DNA of 64,000 nt from NCBI GenBank assembly GCA_028583605.1, contig CM053325.1, positions 39,731,435 to 39,795,434 of the forward strand. Direction: 5' to 3'. Below are positions 23,824 to 35,603 of the stretch, one piece after another; position 1 is the stretch's first letter; each line of letters starts with the position of its first letter. A program made the translations under genes and the position numbers. Below the pieces are notes generated by a model. That model worked only from the letters and a program-made list of their open reading frames with translations. It ran no database searches and was not told where the DNA came from. Source of the DNA: Dastarcus helophoroides. Its lineage: Eukaryota > Arthropoda > Insecta > Coleoptera > Bothrideridae.

Positions 23824-25580
23824 CAGCGTGTCCCACCGGGAATCGCCGCTATAAATATCTGACAAAGTACCCATCTAAAACATTTGAAAATATGGATACT
23901 TATTAAAGACGATAGGACCAACAGAACTAAAATATTTGCAAAGTTGTAGTATTTCCGGTAATACCGGAAGCTGACACCAACTTTGTTATTTTAAATGAGA
24001 CACCCTATATATTTTTGCATTTTTGGATTTACTTTAATATTTTAAGGCCACTTTAAAAAACAAACATTTTTTTCTAAAATTTATAGTTTTTAAGCTAATT
24101 GGATTTTTAGAAAAAATTTGACAGATGCAAGGTTCCAGGAAATTCTTTGTATCTTTTTCCAGAAACTAGATATTTATTTCATATTTGGCATATAAGTAGA
24201 ACACATACGAAGCTATTTTGCACAATGTTCATAGATTAAAAAACATTGTACCGAGTGGTGATTTCACGACTGTACATTTTAGTTAATTCAAACAGCGATA
24301 GCTTTGCTATCTCAAATGGAGCAGCGTATATTTTTTTGACCTATCTAATGCAGATTTAAATTATCTTTTAACGAATATAGAGTAATTGTAATTTTAACAT
24401 TTTTTTTTATTTCACGGCCATCGAATTCTTACTGAGTAGCATATCAGTGACATAATAAATACAAACAAATGATATGTACTTAAAAAAAGAAACAATCGAT
24501 ATCGGCATTTAAATTATAAAACAATCAGTAAAATTATTTATAGTAGTTCATAGTGTGTGATGAAGCTAAAATTAAAACATGACTAGTTGACATAATCGGA
24601 AATCCTATTCCGCCATTTTTATTATAAACAACAGATTTTCTTCTAACTGATTTCTTTTTGACGGAGTCGAAATTGATAAGATTTTCTACCATTCGCTTTA
24701 TTGGATTTCATGGAGGTTTTATTAGATATCGAACAGAAAATTTGTCACTGTATCATATGTTTGTGATATTATTCTGTTACATAGTCAGAAAATATTAAAC
24801 GATTTAAAATAATTCTCATTACTAAAACAAATTGTCAGAGATGTTTTCATTTTAGCTTCACCACACACTATAAAATTAACAATAAATAATTTGACAAATG
24901 GTTTTCAAACAGTATAATTGTCGTTAGAGGTTATTTCTACTCATAAAGTCACTGATATGCGACCCGATAAGAGTTCATTTAATGTGATATGGTAAAAAAA
25001 GTAAAAAATTGCAATTATTTCTTAAAGTTTTAAAAGCAACCCCTATAGAGCTTATATTAGGTGAAAAATAACTAAAATTTACATAAAATTGGCTAAAAAA
25101 ATATAGGGTGTTCTATTTGAGATAACAAAGTTATCGCTGTTTGAATGTTCCAAAATATGTAGACCTAAATTCAACACTCGGTATAATGTTTTTGGACTTA
25201 TAAAAGTTGTGTTAGACAACTTTGTCTGTATTCTACTTACATGCCAAATATGAAGTACATATCTAGTTTCTGAAAAAAATACGAAGATTTTTTTATAAAA
25301 ATCCAATTATCTTAAAAACTATAAATTTTAGAAACAATGTTTGTTATTTAAGGTGACCTTAAAATCTTACATTAAATTTAAAAATGCAAAAATATATAGG
25401 GTGTCTTATTCAAAATAATGAAGTTGGTGTCAACTTCCGGTATAACCGGAAATACCACAACTTTGTGAATATTTTAGTTGTATTGGTCCTATTGTCTTTG
25501 CTAAGTTGTCAAATTCTAAAATGTTTTAGATAAGTACTTTGCCAGATATCGATCGCGGCAATTCCCGGTGGGACACACTG
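23824..25580. mobile_element. Fold-back element A, copy A1 (complete, 1.76 kb)
   Basis: The two halves are inverted copies of each other almost to the centre (about 24700). Left tip CAGCGTGTCCCACCGGGAAT matches right tip ATTCCCGGTGGGACACACTG. Inner matching blocks include ACACCCTATATATTTTT with its reverse, and GTGTGTGATGAAGCT (about 24552) with AGCTTCACCACACAC (about 24855). The dinucleotide TA flanks both tips (23822-23823 and 25581-25582), the mark of Tc1/mariner-like insertion. No transposase is present. A transcript would fold into a hairpin with arms of roughly 800 bases. Confidence 0.8.
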
Positions 25581-25781
25581 TATTGTACACCTTAAAATCC
25601 TAGAAGCATAAGTCACAATAAGCTCTTACCTAGTTCCTTACCTAGTTCCTGTTTTGGTGTATTTAACTAGTGCTACCTCATTCGCAGATTCTTCTTCGTA
25701 GGTTGCTTAAATCCCAAAAATATAGGACAAGACAACCTGGCCCAAAGAAAGCCTTATAGATCTGTTGACAAATGGGGAGTA

Positions 25782-26930
25782 CTAACGTAGGTGAACGAGC
25801 AGTACCAACATCAGCTCTCGTTAAGGAGATGTTTTGATGAAAGAAATGAAAACCTTTTGCCAGTTTCTAAATTTAATATAAATGATTTTTGTGCCAAGTC
25901 TAGCTTAGCCACTTTCTGGGCTAGAAAACGCTTCTCTTATTAGACCAGTAGGCGTAGAAAGTAGATGTAGTTTGGAAGGGAAAATTCTGCTCAGAAAGTT
26001 TCTACAAATTTGAACAACCTTTGCAGTATATCTTATGACACTGATTTTAGTTCGATTGATTGGGTTTGGTATGAGAAAAACAGAAAATAAAACAAAAGAG
26101 CAAGTGAACAAAAGCAAAGTGAGAAAGAGTGAGATAGAGAAAATAATGAGTAAGATTGAATAAACATTTGTAAATTTGATTTATTACGATAAATCAGAAC
26201 TTTATTTCCAAGCTTGAGCTCCATTTTCTCGTAGCATTATCCTTTGGATATTGTTAGCTCAACGCTTTCAACAGAAAACTATGCTAGATGACGTATGCTT
26301 AAATTAAGAAGAGACAAAAACACACATAAAATTGGAGAATAAATTCAGACACCTGAAAATAGTTGAGAACCTCTGTGTACAAACTAACTAGCGAACACCC
26401 ACCCATAATCAGGTGCAAGTTAGCTGCATTAGGTTTGAAAACCTTTGAATACAAACTAAATGGCCAAGCTGTGGAAAAAACCTTGCAACTATTAGGATTA
26501 AAATTAACTTTGGGAAATTAATAACCGACGCACCATATCCGAACGAAACAGTTAAACAAAGAATGCAAGATTATTTGTGCTTAATGAATTCTTTTATGCC
26601 AAAAAACTATTTCCCTCAGAGTTGTGTCCACAAACTTTAAACAAGTTAAAACAAACGGGTTTACTTTTATCTTGTTGTAATATGTTTAAGAACACTTGAA
26701 ATCCACTGACTTGAAATTTTGTCGATTTATTTGTTGACCTATTGTAATAAAACGTTGAGGTCAATTGTTATTTGAATTTGATAACACTTCCCTGTTAACT
26801 CTACGAACTGGGGTTACAATTTATAGGAAAAACAAATAATTTTAAACACAACGTAGACAAATTGGATCCGAACATCGAAAATAAATTATTTTTCGAAAAA
26901 ATTTAAGATGAGCAAAATTCAACAATTTTT
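25782..26930 (+). repeat. Dispersed repeat family K, copy 1
   Basis: It corresponds in inverted orientation to 52537-53607. Shared landmarks, in order, are AACGTAGGTG, ATCAGCTCTCGTTA, ATAATACAAAG-type tracts, AGCATTATCCTTTGGATATT, GACGCACCATAT, and GTTAACTCTACGAACTGG near the end. No conserved reading frame is seen, so this is probably an old non-coding element or a segmental duplication. Confidence 0.65.
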
Positions 26931-26964
26931 GAAAAAAACTACATACAGTCTTGGCCGCTCGTCA

Positions 26965-28238
26965 CACTATCTTGCACAACTTTCATAAGTTCAAAAACAT
27001 TATACTGAGTGTTGAATTCAGGTCTGCATACTTTGGTTAATTCAAACAGCGATAACTTTGTTATCTCCAATAGAACACCCTATATATTTTTGATCTATCT
27101 AGTGCAGATATAATGTATACTTTAACTGATATAGGCATTGCCAAAGTGTTTTCTTACAACTTTTGAAAATGATTGCAATTTAAGCATTTTTTTTATTTTA
27201 CAGTTACTGAATTCTTATTAAATCGGTAACATAATAAGTAGAAAAAAATGAAATGTACCTTAAAAAAAAGAAACGATCAGTCAAACTCTTAAAGTAGTTC
27301 AAAGTGTGTGATGAAACTAAAATTAAAGCATGACTAGTCAACATTATTGGAAATGCTATTTGAACATTTTTATTATGAACAACAGATTTTTTTCTATCTA
27401 ATTTCTCTTTGACGTAGTCGAAAGTTATAAGATTTTCTACCATTCGCTTTACTGGATTTCATGGGGGCTTTACCTTATTTGGCTATCAAATAGCAAATTT
27501 ATCAATGTGTCACTTGTTTGTGATATTACTTTGTTACATCGTCAGAAAATAATAACCAATTTAAAATTATTCTCATTACCAAAAAATATGTTCAGGCATG
27601 TTTTCATTTTAGCTTTACCACGCACTATAAAAGACACCATAAATAATTTAACAAATAGTTTCCTGGTTTCCTAGTTTTTATTCATAACGTCACTGATATG
27701 CGACCCGATAAGGGTTCAATTTAATGTGAAATTGGAAAATAAAAGTAAAAAATTGCATTTATTTTTAAAAGACGTACCAGCAACCCCTTAAAAATGGTGA
27801 AAGATAATTAAAATCTGCACTGAATAGATCAAAAAAGTATAGGGTATTCTATTTAATAAAGTTATGGCTGTTTGAGTTTACCAAAATATGCAGACCTGAA
27901 TTCAACACTCGGTATAATGTTTTTGAACTTATAAAGGTTAGGCAAGATAGCTTTGTATGCGTTCTACTTACGTACCAAATATAAAATAAATATCTCGTTT
28001 CTGGAAAAAGATACAAAAAATTTGGTGGGTCCTTGCATCTTTAAAAAATTCAATTATCTCGAAAACTATAAATTTTAAAAACAATGTTTATCATCAAAAG
28101 TGTCCTTAAATTATTAAGTAAAATCCAAAATTGTAAAAATAGATGGGATGTCCTATTTAAAATAACGAAGTTGGTGTCAACTTTCAATATAACCGAAAAT
28201 ACTATATTGACCGCGGCGATTCCCGGTGGGACACGCTG
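26965..28238 (-). mobile_element. Fold-back element A, copy A2 (left-truncated)
   Basis: It matches A1 from its position about 24210 to the right tip, ending TCCCGGTGGGACACGCTG at 28238, followed by TA. About 0.4-0.5 kb of the left arm is missing. Confidence 0.7.
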
Positions 28239-29310
28239 TATATAATAATTATATTAATAATTTGCTACACCAAACTTAACCTAATTTGGTTTAAATGTGT
28301 GATTTACGTGACACGTTTACATTAAAATTCTTACTACATTTCTACAAAATACAAAATATCTCAGAATCCTTATAGTCCAGTGAAATTGTCGCCTTTCCCG
28401 GACGTAAACTAGCAAATGTTATGATATCAGCGACATTTTGGGGATATTTTGCTTACTTGTCGGCAAGATTGATTGGTGTAATTTGCAGCCATATTAGGAA
28501 ATGTACTAAAATAATTCCGCAACTATTCGAGATAGAAGTAAGTTCTAAAAACCTTGATAGGGCCTTTAAAAATAATAAAAAAAATTTATGAGCACTTTTA
28601 TAGTGCTGTGTATGATTTTTTCGTTATTTGGCAGCAAGCCTTTAATTTTGCTTTGAAATTGCCTTTTTAGAATTTTTAATTTTTTTCTTGTAATCAGGCA
28701 CATTTTCTAGAAAACTCAGAACATTAAAGTTGTGGCTGTTGAAAGTAACAAAATTTTTATTTTACCTGGCATAGATATTAATTTAGGCTATATCACGACT
28801 GGAAAAGTTAACTTTCGGGGCACTTACCGTAAACTCATTTCCGCACCATCCACAAGAGGGTTAAAGTTTTTGATGTGTTTTCCTTCTAAAATAATTTTCT
28901 CCAAAGCCTCAATCCAAGGTTCACTGCCATGTTACAATATTTAATTTTTTTTCCTTTATTCTAATTACGTAATTTTTTTTTGTTTTTGTTCCTTTCTGTT
29001 CGTTGACCCGAAGTTGAGTTTCTCCAGTTTTTTAAACAGTTTCTTGTAATTCAGCTAGACTCTAAAATTCTAACTTTATGATCACTGAGCCAAAGATTTA
29101 CTAATAGTTTTTTCACGTAGAAAAAATAACCTAAACAATTTTTTGCTGATTTCTTTTTATTCAGAAAACGTGAGCGACAATGTCACAAAGGCTGCGGATT
29201 TTTTCTGATGCGATCTCCGTCTTTCTTTTTCAACATGTAACAACTCAAATGCCAAAAACAAACTTTAGAAATAACGTGATATGGCAACAAACCTAACTCT
29301 AGGAAAAACC
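28239..29310. other. Intergenic AT-rich DNA
   Basis: No gene or repeat boundary is recognised. A 70-codon plus-strand frame (28732-28944) has no features of a known protein. Confidence 0.3.
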
Positions 29311-29314
29311 ATAT

Positions 29315-29649
29315 TGTTGCGCGTTATGGGTTCGAATGATTAATAACACCTTGAATTATAACCACTTTATTTTAAAACTGAACTCGGAACACTACAGTTT
29401 AATTAACTAGCTTATTCATTGACTTCTTACTAACTCACTTACTTAACTTCACTGACCCGAGGGAAACGCGACCGCGTTTATATAGTTCCCGTTTCCGGGT
29501 TCTAGAAAAATTCAGCAGATAAGGCTTATCGCTTGCGGAAATTTCAGGAACGCTTATCTGCCGTTTGTTTCATTATCGCGGTCGCATTTCCTTAGTAGAT
29601 TTTTCTAGAACATTTCTTTAACTAAACTTTATAATTATATTTCCTTACA
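29315..29649 (-). mobile_element. Solo LTR of family D, 335 bp, with 4-bp target duplication
   Basis: The unit begins TG and ends CA, with the direct repeat ATAT on either side (29311-29314 and 29650-29653). Read on the minus strand it has a TATATAAA box (29478-29485 on plus), upstream GATA-type sites (AGATAAGGCTTATC at about 29518-29531 and CTTATCTG at about 29554) and AATAAA downstream (about 29370), the order of an LTR with promoter and poly(A) signal. The 4-bp duplication fits Ty3/gypsy elements. There is no internal region or second LTR, so this is a solo LTR left by recombination. Confidence 0.78.
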
Positions 29650-29653
29650 ATAT

Positions 29654-31141
29654 AAAGAAAATACCAAAAACTTACCTCCTGGGTGCGGCGTGGAAACGCA
29701 TTTACTACAGTGTATAGAAAGTCGACTTTTCCTGTCGCGCAACAGGTTGAATCTTTTACCCGAAATAAACAAACAAAATAACATTTTGTGGGTTGTTTTT
29801 TTTTATATTTTTCTCGGAAACGTGACTGACAAATATTGGAAAAGCAAACAAAAAATCTATTTCAGAGCAAGTTTAGAAATCTGCCAGAAAATAATTAAAA
29901 TACATTTTATGAGGAATGGAATTATAAACGAAATAGTAATACTTTTAAAGACTTTTAGTTGTACATTCTACAACAAGTTATGGAATACCCTATATTTTAC
30001 ACAAGTGAAAACTTTGTAGCCCGAGCCACAGACGAGAGAGGTTTTGGGAGTATGAAATATGCCATTCCAAACGTGTTGTAGTCTGTACTTTCTCTAGGAA
30101 AACTAAAGGTTTATAACAATTTTCAAAATAAATTAAAGTTTTGAAAAGCGAGGCTTTACGTAAATACCTTAATTGTTACATGTAACCAAATGATTTAATA
30201 TCTCGACGTAAAATGAACCTAAATGACTTCTACTCATCGAAAACCGTAAAACCTGTAGAGAATTATTTTGAATGGTGTGCTGTAATAAAATTTGTCCCAC
30301 CAAAATTTCTAATCATGGAATATATCTAGCATTTTTATAATAGTGTTAGACAAAACTCTTTCTGTAGTTTTTTTCTAGGTTAAATCATTGCCGAGTTATT
30401 GAATGAAACCATCGAAGGCAACACTTTCTAATATAATAGCGAATTCCATCATCCAATCTTGCCAATCTGGAAAAATACTCTTCGATATTCCCCCAACAAG
30501 CACCCAAAATGTAGTCCAAGTCGTAGCATTTGGAAGGTCAAATGACAAAATGACAGATTTAATAACTTTATTCTGGTCTTAGAATATGGAAAAATATATG
30601 TATAGGGTGCTATATAAAATAAATACAATTTTGACAAACAGTGTTTTTTTTTTGGGGCAACCTGTACGTTGTGAAGCTAATTTTGAAATGTACTGGCAAG
30701 GTGCAGAATATCTTTAAATTAAGTACAATGGAGTCGTTTATGACGTATATCGTGAATAACCCTATATATAAAAGAGTGATTTATAAAGATTTAACGAAGA
30801 AGTATAAGATTTTATTAAGATTTATCGAGGATGTATGAGGATTTATTGGGAATTTAAAAGTATTTATCGGGGATTTATTTGGATTTATCGGGAATTTAAA
30901 GGAATTTATGTGCCAAAAAAATGTATGGTATAATTTTGGGCAGATATTAAGCCCTTTGACCTAATTGTATGTAGTACACATAACAAATATAAGAGTATAA
31001 AACAATGATATACCTTTTTTTTAAATTATATTCAAATAAAATTGAGGCAATATTTTTATGTTGTAGGTTGACTGAAACAATCGAATTAATTGTAATTAAT
31101 TGCTCTCAGATAAAAAGTACCTTTAGAAAATAAAGTGGCAT
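29654..31141. other. Intergenic DNA; possible 3' UTR of the channel gene at the right end
   Basis: No gene is recognised. Between 30770 and 30910 the words GATTTAT and GGGAATTTAAA recur in a short degenerate repeat. The minus-strand 3' UTR of the pickpocket exon should extend left from 31141; AATAAA on the minus strand occurs at about 30841-30846 but I cannot tell whether it is used. Confidence 0.3.
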
Positions 31142-31368
31142 TTAATTCAAGTAGGTTTTATTGTAATTAACCGGATTAAATCTAATTTCTTGTAAAATAT
31201 GTGGTCGTACATCCTCGGTAATTGTTTTAATTACACTAATTCTTCTTTCATGTGTTATACTGCTTGAAGTTGCCTCCGAAAGAAGTCGTATGGTAAAGAA
31301 ATAAATCAATTCAACTGCGGATACAAAACTGAATCCAATAAATATACCAAGTAATCCACCATAATATG
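31142..31368 (-). CDS. Pickpocket-like DEG/ENaC sodium channel, last coding exon
   Basis: The exon encodes 74 residues plus stop, opening YYGGLLGIFIGFSFVSAVEL and continuing IYFFTIRLL. This is the second transmembrane segment and selectivity-filter region of the DEG/ENaC superfamily in its insect pickpocket form (GGLLG...GFS...VE.IYFFTIR). A hydrophilic cytoplasmic tail of about 45 residues follows, ending at TAA (31142-31144). A splice acceptor (TTTTTTAG) ends at 31369; the exon starts with the last two bases of a split codon. The frame is clean, so I take it as a real gene end, not a pseudogene. The extracellular domain is not found nearby; a candidate for the first transmembrane region lies at 32420-32602. 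Confidence 0.87.
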
Positions 31369-32097
31369 CTAAAAAATGAGGAAAGGATGTAAAAATTGCA
31401 AAGAGATAGCTACAAAAAATTCATTAAACATAATATTATCTGCACATAATTGATACTTCGTTACATAAAATTTCAAAGTTTTAACACACCATATATGATT
31501 TTATATCGCCTGCATTAATTATCATCAAATACGGGAAAAATGCATTTTACATATCTAACATTATGTGCATTTTTTGCTTTTTCTGAATTAAATGAGTTTT
31601 ATACATGAGGAAATCCGTTTCTTAAGTTTTTGACTAAATAATTCAGAAAGCGCTTTATAAATATCCTAACCAAATGTGATTATAAAGTTTAGTTGGAAAT
31701 TTCCCAGAAAATTTGATTGGGGGAATCGGCCGCGATAATAAATCCAGCGGCAAACGAAAAGCATTATCTGCTGGATTTTTCTAGAACCCGAAACGGGATC
31801 CATATGCGGGTCCTGCGATAGTGCGTCGGGAATCTATAAGTCCTATAATAAAGAAGTTAGAAATTTCGTTCACATGTAGACCATAATTGTGTACAAGAAT
31901 GTATTTCAGAAAAATATGCTCACATGTACATGGTCTCTCCAAAAAGTGTAAGCCGCTGAGGGTGATTTTTTTTAAATAAAACTTCCTGTATTTTTTTACA
32001 TTTTTAAGTTTTCTTCTGACAACTTTACATAGTTCTAAGATTAAATTTAAATTTTAAATTTGGTTATATAGTTTTAGAGTAATAAATAAATAAAAAG

Positions 32098-32241
32098 AAA
32101 AAATAGTTATTTATGATACAAGTGTTAAAAGTGACATTTTATTTTGTGAGTGGGGAGTATTAGGGAACGAGCGCAGTGAGTGGAGCAACCCCACGAACAA
32201 AATAAAATTACTTTTAACAAGTGTATCATACAATATTTTTT
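32098..32241. repeat. Long imperfect hairpin (fold-back MITE-like)
   Basis: The left arm (TATGATACA, GTTAAAAGT, ATTTTATTTTGT, GTGGGG) is complementary in reverse order to the right arm (CCCCAC, ACAAAATAAAAT, ACTTTTAAC, GTGTATCATA). The loop contains AACGAGCGCAGTGAGTG. Related hairpin words occur at 33006-33053 and at 36240-36305. Confidence 0.7.
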
Positions 32242-32419
32242 GTAAAACTGTTGAATTAAAAAAGAGAATTTTGTGTCTAGGGTTGAATTTTTGATTTATC
32301 GTTTGTGTGTTCAATTACATATTTGACAATTACTTGTGACAATCAGAAATCGCGACAAAAATATGATGGTATGAAATAAAGAATATGGCGGATAACTTCA
32401 CTAAAAATATATTTTTGGT

Positions 32420-32602
32420 CTACGTTGGAGAAAATTCTAAGTAATGGAATCTTTCTACGATAAAAGCCAGTTTCCAAATTAACAAAACTAGGATATAAAA
32501 AAGTATTACAACAAGCGAATAAGCTAATACATTTTTGAGTGAAACTCCAGACACCAAATGTGTACTAAAAAGTTGCGTCAATTTTTGGATTATTTGGAGC
32601 AT
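32420..32602 (-). CDS. Possible N-terminal exon of a DEG/ENaC channel (tentative)
   Basis: A 60-codon minus-strand frame contains one strong hydrophobic segment (AYSLVVILFYILVLLIW) preceded by LFSTHLVSGVS, faintly like the FC..TSIHG motif that precedes the first transmembrane segment in this family, and followed by VERFHYLEFS. It lies upstream, on the same strand, of the definite last exon at 31142. A donor-like GTAG follows the final codons. The classical HG is replaced by SG and there is no alignment, so this is only a suggestion; it could be a chance hydrophobic frame. Confidence 0.25.
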   Translation of the reverse strand: MLQIIQKLTQLFSTHLVSGVSLKNVLAYSLVVILFYILVLLIWKLAFIVERFHYLEFSPT

Positions 32603-33005
32603 GTCGAAAAGTTTTGTAAATTAACTCTGGATGATATTGATAAATCAGAATCTTTATTATTTTATATTATGAAAACTAAAAGCAACGTCCATCGTTGAAA
32701 GCTACGTGAATTATTAGCATAAATACCTTTGCAATTACTTCTCAGGAAAACTAACATAAGTAACCGTTTAGATTGTACTAGTAATTTTATATTATAAATA
32801 AATAATTTATAACTATTAGAATATGTTTTAATGTTTGGAAACAATATTACATAATAATTAAGAACCAGTCCGAGCCACAAAAATAAAATGCCAGGTTATG
32901 GAATTACCTTCATACTCCAAAATCATCTTTTAGTGGGTCGCGAAGGGGAAATATTAAAAACAACCGGGCCAGGGCAAAAAAAGTTTGGGAAACGCTGCCA
33001 TATTT

Positions 33006-33053
33006 ACTTTTAACACTAGTGCAAAAAAACTTTTTCGCACTAGGGTTAAAAGT
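33006..33053. repeat. 48-bp hairpin
   Basis: ACTTTTAAC, CTAGTGC and AAAAA are mirrored by TTTTT, GCACTAG and GTTAAAAGT with three mismatched positions. It lies just upstream of the recombinase remnant and shares the ACTTTTAAC word with the hairpin at 32098. Confidence 0.7.
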
Positions 33054-33182
33054 TGCGCAAATTGACGAGAAAAAAAATAAATAACTGACATAATTAACCT
33101 GTCATATCTAAAGAAGTGAGATTGTGTGTTACAAATTTTATCTTTACATTAAAAAAAAACAGTTGAAAAAAATCTGTAAATA

Positions 33183-34116
33183 AGTGCTAATCCCGACCTG
33201 ATCCCGGAAACTGATGAGAGTGATGATGAGGAGTCCATACCACCTGAGATTCTTGCGAAAGCAAATGAAGTAACAAATAATTTAACTCCTGTCATATCAC
33301 TGCCAAAATACGAAGCGGCATATAAAAAATTCATGTAGTGGCGGTCAATGAAGAAAATTAAAAGTCTCTCTGAAACGATTCTTTTAACTTATTTCAGTGA
33401 ACTGGCTGAAACTCAATAGCCTTCAAGTTTGTGTGCAACATATTCAATGCTACGAAGCATGATTGATATCAAGCATAAAATTAATATTTATAAATATTTA
33501 AGCTTGCTTATATTTTTAAAACAAAAAAACATAGGTTTTAAAATCAAGAAGGTTCAAACCTTAAGTGCAGAGCAAATTAATCAATTCTTACGGGACGATC
33601 CACACAACCAATTCTTGGCAATAAAGGTTATTAAATTATTTAAGTATTTAAATATAATCTATGAATCAATAAACGAACATATTTAAATATTTATAATTTC
33701 AGGTAGCTGTAATTTTTGGAGTGCAAGGTGCATGTAGGCGGCATGAATTGTGTGATTTGACCGTGGATGACATTGAAGATAAAGGCGACATGCTATTAGT
33801 GAAAATTCCGAAGACAAAAACCAGCAAGCCTCGATCGTTTGTAGTGACGGATAAATTTTATCATATTTACAAAAAGTATGCTAATTCACGTCCTATCAAC
33901 TTAACCTCAAAAAGATTTTTTGTAAATTTTCAAGGCGGCAAATGTACGGCACAAAACATCGGTATTAACACTTTGGGTAGTATGCCAAAAAGCGTTGCAA
34001 CGTATTTGAAGTTAGAAAATCCAGCATCCTATTGGCGATTCGAATTAAAAGTTCGCGCCAACTATCAGCTGATCGCAAGTAGGTCGATTGCTTATAACCT
34101 ATATTTAAGTCTATAA
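33183..34116 (+). pseudogene. Crypton-type tyrosine recombinase, copy 1 (broken, spliced)
   Basis: Exon 1 (33183-33626) carries an acidic N-terminus (ETDESDDEESIPPEI), a PKYEAAYKKF block and the helical SLCATYSMLRSM...INIYKYLSLLIFLK core-binding region, with two in-frame stops (33336-33338 and 33417-33419). A 76-bp intron (33627-33702, GT...TTTCAG, phase 0) is followed by exon 2: VAVIFGVQGACRRHEL, which holds the first catalytic arginine, then LTVDDIED and the beta-hairpin lysine region TKTSKPRSF, and NGKC/GGKC-type INTLGSMPK. The frame then shifts and decays where the HxxR box should be; the catalytic tyrosine is gone. Such genes are abundant in insect genomes as Crypton-like elements and their domesticated relatives. 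It is dead as written. Confidence 0.85.
33627..33702 (+). other. Intron inside recombinase copy 1
   Basis: GT at 33627-33628 and a TTTCAG acceptor at 33697-33702 bracket 76 bp of AT-rich sequence. Removing it joins LAIK directly to VAVIFG in frame, as in relatives of this recombinase family. Confidence 0.8.
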
Positions 34117-35603
34117 TATGTATGTAAAGATTAGGCATCTCCTATGAATATTTTCTTATTTTGCTAAGCAGTTTTTATAATTTTCATGAAATTATAGGTA
34201 TATTAAGAGGACAATAACTAAAGTAATTAAAACAAGCCCACTCTATACAAATTATAATGGATTTGGGGAAAAAGCTTTTATGTTTTGGAATAGGGGCGAG
34301 ATAGATTGCAGTGCATAAGCATCTTAATCTTGTTTTTACAGCTCAAATTCTGTATGGAATAATTGTTAAAAGGTAAATTTATCATTATAGCCTCAACCCT
34401 CAGGAGTATTATTTTAATTTACTAGAATAGTTTAACATTCTAAAAGTTGTAAGTGACGAATAGGTTAGAAGATAATGTAAAATTTCTTGAAGTCGTAAGT
34501 TATTTGAAAAGAACTAAATAATTTCTTAGAAGGCGTAGTAATACTTAACACTAGTTACTTTTGTTGTTCAGTTAAAGATTGAAAATATTTTTAGGGGAAA
34601 GGCTTCTGAATGGAAGTCACGTTTATTATTGGTGTGTAAAAGAAGAAAATGGAGAAAATTTAAAATAAAGTAATAAGGTTTGAATTACACATTACATCGA
34701 ATAAAATTCCTTCACGATAGCATCCACCTATTCCTAACTACTGAATTAAATTACTACTTTCAAAAATTGTTTATCTGATGCTTTAGTCCCCCATATCTTA
34801 CTGATAAAAGTGATAATCGCCACTAATAAACTGTATTAACAATAAATGCCACAATAAATATTAAAAAGTCTACAATATTTTGACAAGTGACTGATATGAC
34901 TGGACCAGGGTTCGTTTTTTAGCACCGTAATCAGCCAAGAAGGATTCATTTTAGTGATAAATTTTAAAATTTGGTTACCCTTACCATTTTGATTCTGCAG
35001 CATAGACATGTTGCTGCTTAAACTAGAATTTAAGTACATTCTGGAATACTTCTAATGTTTGGAAATTATTTAAAACATTAGCCACATAGTTATGGTATCG
35101 TAAATGTCCTTCTTGAGGAGAAAAATGGCTGTAAAACTATGATTAAAATTGATAACATTTAGTAAAATTAATCATTAACTGTCTCAACAATAGAAATGTT
35201 ACGGAAGAGAAATAGTAGCACTGTATATGAAATATCGTGTTTTTTAGTTTCATAAACAAAGAATGTTAGCAAGAGCCTTCTAAATATTTTCTCTTGTATA
35301 TTTTTGTGTAATGTAGCCATAAACAATGCCAAAAATCTTTGATTTGCTTTTTATTTGATTTGAAGTAAATTCCATATTCTACAATAATGAATAACTAAAT
35401 TTAAAAAGTCTATAAATATAGGTAGGTATAAACAAATGTCTCCAACTACTTTAGGTACTTAGGTACAAAGTAATCAAACCATTAACTTCTGATTTTAACA
35501 TCAACTAACCGAAAATTGAACGCTTGTTATGGCTACATTCACAAAGCAAACGGTATATCAAAATGTAAACAAACCTGTGACCTACAAGCAGTAGTTATAA
35601 TTG
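34117..35603. other. Intergenic AT-rich DNA between recombinase copies
   Basis: No gene or repeat boundary is recognised. The stretch may be the insertion or deletion scar that brought two recombinase fragments close together. Confidence 0.3.
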
